DNA from: Aplysia californica
Lineage: Eukaryota; Mollusca; Gastropoda; Aplysiida; Aplysiidae
Direction: 5' to 3'
Length of the DNA stretch: 64,000 nt
NCBI RefSeq assembly: GCF_000002075.1
Contig: NW_004797420.1
Span: 315,979 to 379,978, forward strand
The notes beneath the pieces were generated by a model. The model was not told the DNA's origin. It saw nothing but the letters and a program-made list of their open reading frames with translations, and did no database searches. Positions within the stretch are counted from its first letter, which is position 1; each line of letters starts with the position of its first letter. Positions 60,001 to 64,000 of this stretch are shown here, one piece after another. A program made the position numbers and the translations under genes.

Positions 60001-63000
60001 CAGGTCGGAGGTCATTCCCACAGTTATTCGTGCTGAAGAGCCAGCGGACACAAGTCCAAAAGACCTGGTGAGTTGTAGGCTATACAGCTGTGGGCCTTCT
60101 ATGTGTCTGCTTGTATTAATGTATGCTGCAGCCCGCTGAGTTCGAAAGAAGAGCCAAGGTCATTGCCGGGCATGGAATTTTGTGATTCCTGGAAAAGGTT
60201 TTTGGAAATAGATGGTTCTGATTAAAATTCTGAGTTACCTTTGGGGACGGGAAGTAAGACAATGAATTGTCTTTTGGTTCTTTGATGTCATCAAGCTTTG
60301 GTTACATCTTTTTGGCGGAAGAGAGGATTGGAACTGAAGTTGTGAAAAGATCAGCGATCTTATTACCGTAACACTTTGTGGTGACTTGGTGCAATAATGC
60401 GACGTGGAAAATTATCCATTCTGGTCACCTGGCGCAGTTCAGCACCTGGCCAGAGAAGTCTATTGCAGTTACCCTCCTGGCTGGGTAACCAGATGGGGTA
60501 TTTTTTACTTCTGGCTCTGTGATTGCAAAGTGTTAATATGTAGTGATGTGGACACTTTGAAATTACAGTATATGTCATTTAGTCACTGTTGTTGGTTAGA
60601 AAGTAGTTAGCCCTGTGTCTTTATTCTCCCTCTCTTTCTGTCTATCTATGTGGCTTTTTCCTAACACTGAAAGACCGTTCTTGTATCAATTTTCTGTTTT
60701 TCTCTTACTTTAGACTATTCCCCTTCAAAATTTGCTTAATGGCACATTTGCATATATGAGCATGCTTTTCTTGTCACATAAGGTGCATGCTTTTAGCCGG
60801 AAACCTCTGAACTTTATGGGAATTATTGTATCAGTGTGCTTCTCTGTTCAGAAACTTTAAACTGTCTGTATGTGTGCATTCAGGACACTTGCTTCACGGT
60901 GCAGAAGACAAAGGCCTGGGTGACGAGCACCCGCTACCCGTTCTGGCGCTGGTGGAACTTCCTGCACAGAGCCTGGGCATGGACTTGGAACGTTATGTTT
61001 TTCTTTGGGGTGAGAGAGGCACTGTTGCTGTTGTTGTAGTTTTTATTGTAGTTGTTGTTGTATAGCTATTGTTGTTGGTGGTGTTGGTAGTTTTGCTGTT
61101 GAAAATTTTCCAGAGAAAAAAATATTTTTAAACCAGTTTTCTTTCTTGACTAACATCTCAGACACATCTACCGCTCTGATTTTAAAATGAATGTAAATGT
61201 ATTACATTCCCATCAATACCGTTTTGATCATGTATGAGGTAAGTGTTTTAACCCTGCCAGTGAGAGCCATCCTGTTGTTTTTAGGAATGAGCTTCCGAGC
61301 AGAAAAACTGCAGTGTTCAATAAAATGTCTTTCCAACATGGAAAATGAACTTGGGCCTTTTAAGTGTAAAGTGAAGAGTCTCATTACTTTGCTGCAGATG
61401 TTGGTGCTCCTATTGAGCTGTGGACCTCAATCACACAGTATATCATACCAAAATAGATAGTGCTGTATGCAAAAGATTTATTTGATTCTTGAGTGGAAAA
61501 TGTGCCATCTGTCTGCTGGGATGTTTTATCCTACTCAGCCTAGGTTTGTTGTGACAGGCAGGGTTGAAAAGGCCCATCTCTGGACATTCTAAATTGTTTT
61601 AGTTTGGTGCAAACATTAAAATTATTACTGTCTTTTCTGTAGTTATGTTTTCTGGAGTATCGTTTGTGTGTTTGTGTGGACGTTTTTTCCTCACTGTATC
61701 CCCAGATTGTTATCCCTTGGGCCAGTCCGGTCAGCCTCAGGGCTTTGGTGTGGCCATCCTCTTTTGTGCCGGACAAACAGCTGTCGCAGAGAGATGTGAG
61801 TCTGTCTGTCTGTCTGACTTTGTGTGTGTATGTGTGTATGTATGCGTATATCATTGGCCTCGGCCACAAATGATCCAAGTACAGACTTACGCTCTTTACA
61901 GGAGTAGGAAGAAAATCATTTTTTCATCACTGGCAGCGAGACATAAAGTTTTGATCTCATGACTATTTGGCACATTTATATTAGTTTGATGGCTGGTGTA
62001 TAAATGGACATGTTGTGAAATAGGATGTCCTGGCTGTTTAAAGGGTAGAAGCATCATAAGAGGGAAATTCAGAGTCAAAAGTTTGTGCTTTAGGGCATCG
62101 ATATGTAAGTAGTATGTGTGTGTGTATGCCTCAGAAATGCATCATTGTCCATGTTTCTGTTCATGAGTGCTTGGCGGGGCTCTTGTATGATTTGCTCCTT
62201 CTTTCCTATCAAACATCTACCATCATTATCTCTCCTCCTTCTCTTTTTGTGTTTTTCTACTCTCTTGTAACACCTCTAATCTTCAGCTCTCATATGACTT
62301 AATTGTGCTGCAAGTGCTGTAAAACTCTGACCAAAACAAATGTTTCTGCTCAGGGTGCTCTGTATCCAAGGGAGTCGTCACGCACCCACACGTTGTTGAG
62401 CCGACTGAGGGCATTGTGGGCCCATGTCAGGAGGTCCCGGGCTGACTTTGAAGCAGCTCCAGATCGAGGTATGTACTGCTTTCTGCACGACTCTGGACTG
62501 TAAGAGTTACTTTACAGTACTTTGAGTGTCACTGTTGGTTACTTCATCATTGTCATGAAAAACATGCCGTTGTTTATGTTGTCATAATTGTCGTCATCTT
62601 TGTTTTTGCCATTATCAACTCTTTGTGGTCTTTGTCATTACTGTTTCCTTTGTTTTTGTGAATGTCATCATTATCATTATCATTATCTCCATCATTGCAT
62701 TTTATTTGTTTACTTTGTATTCATCATAGTTATTATTTTCTTTTTCAACTTTGTAAATGTGGTCATGATTATTATTCTTATCTGTATTATTGCATCATCT
62801 TTATTTCTGTGATAATCATCATAATTATTACTTACATTGTCATCTTTGTACTAGCAGTCATAATAATAGTGGCAGTCATAATTATTGTTGTGTTCATTAC
62901 TATTTTCATCATATATACGAGATAAATTGTCCCTTCTTTTTTTAGTTTTACCACTCACTGATTTATTTCTTGACTTCAAGTGGGTGGTTGGCGGGTGCTC

Positions 63001-63907
63001 TGGTGTGGTTTGCTTCTCCTTTCCTATCAAACATTCTATCGTCTTTATCTCTCCTCCTTCTTTTTTGTGTTTGTTACTCTCTTGTATCACCTCTAATCTT
63101 CAGCATTTATATGACCTTATTGTGTTGCAAGTGCTGTAAAACTCTTACTAACACTAAACTAAACTTGACTTCATGGTCCGTTGTTGTTTGTTTGTTTCTC
63201 TAAGGTTTCCTGGGCAAAAGTCTCACTCGTCACTTCAACCGCTTCTGGAACTTTGTGGTCAAAGGGGCGCTGGGCAGCACACTAGTGGTGCTGGTGTTCC
63301 CTGTGCTGTGCCTCGGTGTGTCCACACTTTCGCTGATTGCTGCTGTTTTGTCTCCAGTTTGGTGAGATGTTGTTTATGTTGACATGCTGGTGGTTTAATG
63401 ATGCCCTGAGTTGATCCTACTTCTTTCTTTTCTTACTCATTGTTTCTGTCAGTCTGTCTTTCAGTTTTCTTGTTCAAAATGGCCATTATCATGTCAGTGT
63501 GCTGCTCGCTACTCAAACAACCAAGCAAAAAAGCGGTTTGATATAGATCCTTTTGTCTAGTGAGAGGGGGAGGGGGATGTAGGGTTATCATGATCCTTGA
63601 AGTTTGCCGCCTCCCCCCCCCCCCTGTAAAAATTCAGTTAGTGGCAGTGTCTGCCTTACAGCAACCAAGACCTGCTCCCCAAGGGGGTTTCTGTTGGACT
63701 AACACCCCTGTAACACAATTATTTAGAATCATTCTCATATGTGTTTACAGTAATTTACCATAATTTTCAGTAGTTTGTAGTTTTTTACATAATTTAGAAC
63801 TGTTTACAATCTTTAACAATCATTTAACCTTTCCCCTTTCAGGGTCCCGGTGGGCACACTGCTGGCTCATCTGCTTTTCTTCCTTATCTTCGACCTGGAC
63901 AACCCAT
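42244..63907 (+). CDS. Uncharacterised multi-exon membrane protein, 3' end beyond the window
   Basis: Twenty-one exons, all GT-AG and all consistent in phase, give 2134 coding bases (711 residues and one base), continuing past the window. I do not recognise the family. The first ~530 residues look soluble and helical, with acidic and Gln/Leu-rich stretches. Around 555-580 there is a Trp/Phe-rich hydrophobic segment (WNVMFFFGIVIPWASPVSL), and residues ~655-710 hold two more likely membrane spans (LVVLVFPVLCLGVSTLSLIA; VGTLLAHLLFFLIFDL). The clean exon structure, synonymous-looking codon use and absence of in-frame stops argue for a functional gene. It is divergent from YARS2. Introns carry two LINE fragments, several SINE-like repeats and minisatellites. 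A candidate extra exon is noted at 57217. Confidence 0.85.
42611..42998 (+). repeat. Short interspersed repeat F1 in intron 1 of the uncharacterised gene
   Basis: TAGTAGAGGTTTTACGGTGC head, CTTACTCTGCTCACCTCTC, AAAGCAGCAGTTCCCTGTTG and tail AGTGGCACCGCCC, as in the other copies. Confidence 0.8.
43080..44314. other. Intron 1 of the uncharacterised gene, remaining part
   Basis: Holds a MITE-like fragment (43080-43195, GTGATTGTCTTCAGATGGCC) and AT-rich unique sequence. No additional exon with agreeing phase was found. Confidence 0.4.
44315..44392 (+). CDS. Uncharacterised membrane protein, exon 2
   Basis: After TTTTTGTTTCAG, encodes SEPLQFNVDEDSLSPDAAK then VVSSIKQ, ending at GTGAGA. 78 bases, codon-aligned on both sides. 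Confidence 0.8.
44797..44904 (+). CDS. Uncharacterised membrane protein, exon 3
   Basis: Encodes LAESVLFHWRSFPIVLPDSI then TERRAAEALSGNGENP between CTTCCCAG and GTGAGG; 36 codons, phase 0/0. Confidence 0.85.
45048..45121. repeat. (AG)n microsatellite
   Basis: About 35 AG units with one G-run interruption, in intron 3 of the uncharacterised gene. Confidence 0.95.
45809..45936 (+). CDS. Uncharacterised membrane protein, exon 4
   Basis: Encodes GVVQFRDLFIAPIFDELEAV then ATGTDGSLKKLDKEQLKMIQ and DK, bounded by GTTCACAG and GTAAAG. Leaves with two bases. Confidence 0.85.
46052..46434 (-). repeat. Short interspersed repeat F1, reverse orientation
   Basis: Reverse complement of the other F1 copies: GGGGCGGTGCCATTGACTG at the left and GAGCGCCGTAAAACCTCTAC at the right. 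In intron 4 of the uncharacterised gene. Confidence 0.82.
46655..46830. repeat. Degenerate minisatellite, about 25-base units
   Basis: Repeated TGTGTCAGTGTATGACCAT-like units (CTGTGTCAGTATATCACCAT, GTTAGTGTGTCATCGTGGC and so on) in intron 4 of the uncharacterised gene. Confidence 0.6.
47127..47232 (+). CDS. Uncharacterised membrane protein, exon 5
   Basis: Encodes EFDVASLNFPGQTHRWRLS then MLLQKGSERTNKSFLA after TTGTTTCAG, ending at GTAAGT. One leading base completes the Gly codon begun in exon 4. Confidence 0.87.
48083..48200 (+). CDS. Uncharacterised membrane protein, exon 6
   Basis: Encodes DMSKALSLLIITARNRFCSG then FFSVTEAARGWANGLRNLL between TTCCCTCAG and GTAAGG. GC-rich against its AT-rich surroundings, as expected for coding sequence. 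Confidence 0.88.
48362..48553 (-). repeat. Short interspersed repeat F2
   Basis: GGGTGGTTGGCGGGTACTCC, then CTTCTTTCCTATCAAACAT, pyrimidine-rich body, and TATATGACCTCATTGTGTCG ... GCCGTAAAACTTTTACTAAA at the right. In intron 6. Confidence 0.8.
49018..49203 (-). repeat. Short interspersed repeat F2
   Basis: Second copy in intron 6, 470 bases after the first and in the same orientation: TTGGCGGGTGCTCTGGTG, CTTTCCTTTCAAACATC, and TATATGACCTTATTGTGATG ending CTGTAAAACACTTACTAAAA. Confidence 0.8.
49385..49560 (+). repeat. tRNA-derived SINE copy
   Basis: GGTGTAGCGGGTAGGCTTTT resembles a tRNA A box. It is followed by GACTGGGTTGGCCCTCAAAG, AGTAGCCTGCC and AATTGGGTCAATGTGGGTGT, the body shared with 51600 and 56515. 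Confidence 0.6.
49603..49700 (+). CDS. Uncharacterised membrane protein, exon 7
   Basis: Encodes IVIGMPSTTPGDLHQKLQLE then RMRYLVAELDIK; acceptor TTTTTTGTCAG, donor GTGAGG. Two leading bases complete Asp. Confidence 0.87.
49945..50195. repeat. Minisatellite with GGGTTTCTGTGACACAC-like units
   Basis: Roughly nine degenerate units of about 26-30 bases, e.g. GGGTTTCCGTGACATGCCAA, GGGTTTCTGCGACACACTTA, GGGTTTCTGTGACTCACCAA, in intron 7 of the uncharacterised gene. Confidence 0.75.
50696..50776 (+). CDS. Uncharacterised membrane protein, exon 8
   Basis: Encodes PSLKRELSTYCEYVKDQCQM then LGANKHK; acceptor TTTTCACAG, donor GTGAGA; 27 codons, phase 0/0. Confidence 0.86.
51258..52267. mobile_element. 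Inverted-repeat DNA element carrying a nested SINE
   Basis: Left end TAGAGCTGGAGTCTG and right end CAGACTCCAGCGCTA are inverted (14 of 15). Next to them GAGCAGCGGACGGC and GCCGTCCGCTGCTC are also inverted. The interior has GCGAGCAGG / GTGAGCAAG-type repeats. No coding sequence. hAT-like by its ends; no clear target duplication. It lies in intron 8. Confidence 0.65.
51590..51830 (+). repeat. tRNA-derived SINE, best copy
   Basis: Head GCACAGGCCAAGCGCTTTGT (A-box-like) and AGTTCGATTCTCG (B box of RNA polymerase III promoters) about 40 bases apart. The central body CAGCCCAGGTTGGCCCTGAC leads to a GTGAGTGTAAAACATCTAC tail. Nested inside the element at 51258-52267. Confidence 0.75.
52704..52788 (+). 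CDS. Uncharacterised membrane protein, exon 9
   Basis: Encodes TTDLRPPPIPYRYQTPKGQD then IDLRLFNK, a proline-rich turn followed by a charged segment. Acceptor CTTGTCCAG, donor GTAATG. Confidence 0.86.
53438..53539 (+). CDS. Uncharacterised membrane protein, exon 10
   Basis: Encodes LMNNSMGILSNILDRQAKGW then HVQMRAKLIRHYQ. Acceptor TTGTGTGTCAG, donor GTCAGT. Joins exon 9 through a split Asp codon. A LINE fragment begins about 100 bases after the donor. Confidence 0.86.
53640..54010 (+). mobile_element. RTE-type LINE, 3' end fragment
   Basis: A 100-residue frame reads RRLLRVSWKEKKSNEVVLDE, then RKRQMQFLVHLNRHMGLEHL and ALTGKIEGKRGRGRPRKTYL, the conserved C-terminus of RTE-like reverse transcriptases. 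The 3' end runs into a (GATGAT)n tail, also typical of RTE. 5' truncated; in intron 10 in the sense orientation. Confidence 0.8.
54009..54050. repeat. (GT)n microsatellite after the LINE tail
   Basis: About twenty GT units directly following the (GATGAT)n end of the RTE fragment. Confidence 0.92.
54849..54880 (+). CDS. Uncharacterised membrane protein, exon 11 (32-base microexon)
   Basis: Encodes GQGMSNEEISK between GGTCTCAG and GTGAGA. It is very short, but it is the only piece found that converts the phase-1 end of exon 10 to the phase-0 start of exon 12. Confidence 0.75.
55210..55303 (+). CDS. Uncharacterised membrane protein, exon 12
   Basis: Encodes HVSEDIMNHYLDKVFTAVAT then NAELDVLQPGL after TTGTTTCAG, ending at GTAAGT. 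Confidence 0.87.
55990..56081 (+). CDS. Uncharacterised membrane protein, exon 13
   Basis: Encodes QVLVDQAKAVLVMVKAQASL then QQKMEQHKDQ, a likely amphipathic helix or coiled coil. Acceptor CTCTTACAG, donor GTCAGG. Confidence 0.86.
56515..56715 (+). repeat. tRNA-derived SINE copy
   Basis: GTGTCGTGGTAAGGATGTTC and GAAAGACCTGAGTTTG give a decayed tRNA-like head. The body reads GGGGTTGAAGCAGCCTGCCT and ATGATCTAATTTGTGTTACA. In intron 13. Confidence 0.6.
56940..57020 (+). CDS. Uncharacterised membrane protein, exon 14
   Basis: Encodes LTAHLRKTHPIKSRISTWME then EQLCAFE after CTTTTCCAG, ending at GTATGT; 27 codons, phase 0/0. Confidence 0.87.
57217..57291 (+). CDS. Possible alternative exon of the uncharacterised gene
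   Basis: After TATATCCAG, a phase-0 reading EMFKLIRPCGGSQFRSFLK then CLEAAS looks protein-like and could follow exon 14. Its best donor (AGTG|GTAAAA) leaves one base, which does not join exon 15 in frame, so it is either an alternative exon with a missing partner or chance. A 24-base piece at 58724-58747 (VAKRVHLQ) is a weaker candidate. Confidence 0.3.
57607..58530 (-). mobile_element. LINE fragment, reverse transcriptase C-terminus and 3' tail
   Basis: A single 221-residue minus-strand frame: ELIIDFRVKKDQLQPLFIKD, VKVVSSYKYLGVTIDHKLDW, LLRKLRSFRVDNKIMFLFYH, SMIESVLLFCICCWGGNCKV, ending PSSIRLLSE. This is the region after the RT core of Rex1/Babar- or CR1/L2-like LINEs. The 3' side ends GGGATAATAAAGTATTATC followed by repeated TATCTTA units, a tail characteristic of that group. 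5' truncated, antisense in intron 14, relatively young because the frame is intact. Confidence 0.85.
58882..59001 (+). CDS. Uncharacterised membrane protein, exon 15
   Basis: Encodes RDFARQHLWTAHEAAISMCE then EEQLHQSVYFLRRDLNFIKE; acceptor CCCCGGCCAG, donor GTATGT; 40 codons. Strongly helical and charged. Confidence 0.88.
59882..60067 (+). CDS. Uncharacterised membrane protein, exon 16
   Basis: The longest exon found (62 codons): REAVLRKELGRVKIPTREFT, then FSTRIWLPKNWVITRLNFLG and RSEVIPTVIRAEEPADTSPK. Acceptor GTCATTGACAG, donor GTGAGT. Aromatic and basic residues precede the first membrane-like segment. Confidence 0.9.
60884..61009 (+). CDS. Uncharacterised membrane protein, exon 17 (Trp-rich)
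   Basis: Encodes DTCFTVQKTKAWVTSTRYPF then WRWWNFLHRAWAWTWNVMFF and FG. Eight tryptophans in 42 residues suggest an interfacial helix leading into a membrane span. Donor GTGAGA. Confidence 0.9.
61495..61618 (+). repeat. SINE body fragment
   Basis: GTCTGCTGGGATGTTTTATC, CTCAGCCTAGGTTTGTTGTG, ACAGGCAGGGTTGAAAAGGC and TCTAAATTGTTTTAGTTTGG, the same body as other tRNA-derived SINEs here; the head is missing. In intron 17. Confidence 0.6.
61706..61795 (+). CDS. Uncharacterised membrane protein, exon 18
   Basis: Encodes IVIPWASPVSLRALVWPSSF then VPDKQLSQRD, completing the first hydrophobic segment. Acceptor TATCCCCAG, donor GTGAGT. Confidence 0.89.
62166..62337 (-). repeat. Short interspersed repeat F2 abutting exon 19
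   Basis: GTGCTTGGCGGGGCTCTTG, CTTTCCTATCAAACATCTAC, and CATATGACTTAATTGTGCTG ending CTGTAAAACTCTGACCAAAA at 62337, about 16 bases before the exon 19 acceptor. Confidence 0.8.
62354..62468 (+). CDS. Uncharacterised membrane protein, exon 19
   Basis: Encodes GALYPRESSRTHTLLSRLRA then LWAHVRRSRADFEAAPDR, a basic loop. A copy of a short interspersed repeat ends about 16 bases before the acceptor TTTCTGCTCAG. Confidence 0.87.
62978..63161 (-). repeat. Short interspersed repeat F2 upstream of exon 20
   Basis: GTGGGTGGTTGGCGGGTGCT, CCTTTCCTATCAAACATTC, TATATGACCTTATTGTGTTG, ending CTGTAAAACTCTTACTAACA; its end lies about 45 bases before exon 20. Confidence 0.82.
63205..63361 (+). CDS. Uncharacterised membrane protein, exon 20 (membrane span)
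   Basis: Encodes FLGKSLTRHFNRFWNFVVKG, then ALGSTLVVLVFPVLCLGVST and LSLIAAVLSPV: a clear transmembrane helix. Acceptor TTTCTCTAAG, donor GTGAGA; leaves with two bases (TG). Confidence 0.89.
63843..63907 (+). CDS. Uncharacterised membrane protein, exon 21 (last in window)
   Basis: Encodes VPVGTLLAHLLFFLIFDLDN and P, another membrane helix, after CCCCTTTCAG. Ends at CCAT|GTGAGT with one base over, so the coding region continues beyond the window. Confidence 0.87.
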
Positions 63908-63938
63908 GTGAGTTTTGGACACATGAACACTCACATGC

Positions 63939-63948
63939 TCATGAAAAT

Positions 63949-64000
<52 letters not shown>
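63939..64000. repeat. (CT)n microsatellite at the window edge
   Basis: At least thirty CT units running off the right end, just inside intron 21. Confidence 0.95.

Larger units (their letters stand above)
54881..63842. other. Introns 11-20 of the uncharacterised gene, remaining sequence
   Basis: Outside the listed exons and repeats these introns hold AT-rich unique sequence, a tRNA-like SINE head at about 55560-55640, and TCATTATCATTATC-type low-complexity DNA at 62590-62930. No other gene or RNA gene was recognised. Confidence 0.4.

Noticed and set aside
62588-62925. Long hydrophobic frames (Ile/Val/His-rich)
   Set aside because: They are read from TCATTATCATTATC low-complexity DNA within an intron.

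Overview
The window looks like a mollusc nuclear genome, most likely a gastropod. The evidence is small exons in long AT-rich introns, canonical GT-AG splice sites, frequent AGATCTAGATCT and TAGGCCTA motifs, (GT)n and (AG)n microsatellites, and a dense load of DNA transposons, MITEs, tRNA-derived SINEs and LINE fragments. There is one 100-base assembly gap at 41653-41752. Species-level placement is inference only.

Two host genes can be reconstructed exon by exon. The first, on the minus strand (36449 down to 15356), is a complete 13-exon mitochondrial tyrosyl-tRNA synthetase gene (YARS2). All 13 exons join in phase into 1428 bases, that is 475 codons plus a stop, close to the usual family length of about 477 residues. 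The second, on the plus strand, starts at about 42244 and runs off the right edge. It is a large gene of at least 21 exons whose phases all agree. It encodes at least 711 residues of a long helical, partly membrane-embedded protein that I do not recognise. The two genes are divergent and their start codons lie 5.8 kb apart.

Region by region: 1-15.3 kb holds no confident host gene. It contains G/T-rich DNA, a piggyBac-like element, an I-clade LINE tail, a pogo-type transposase remnant joined in frame to a hAT transposase remnant, a BED-finger hAT N-terminus, and a non-autonomous hAT with clear terminal repeats and target duplications. From 13.5 to 16.7 kb, two copies of one 960-base repeat lie in opposite orientation around the last YARS2 exon. 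From 15.3 to 36.5 kb is YARS2, whose introns carry three TA-flanked inverted-repeat elements, several SINE-like repeats and a second inverted repeat of more than 1 kb per arm (31.3-35.1 kb, intron 1). From 36.5 to 42.2 kb is intergenic and repeat-rich, with a perfect CRE palindrome upstream of YARS2. From 42.2 kb to the end is the uncharacterised gene, with an RTE-type LINE tail, a second LINE fragment, minisatellites and repeated copies of one short repeat in its introns.

The genes have no evident joint pathway. YARS2 charges mitochondrial tRNA-Tyr; the second gene is a conserved-looking membrane protein of unknown role. I see no CRISPR, no canonical rRNA or tRNA gene and no virus-like element that I can support.
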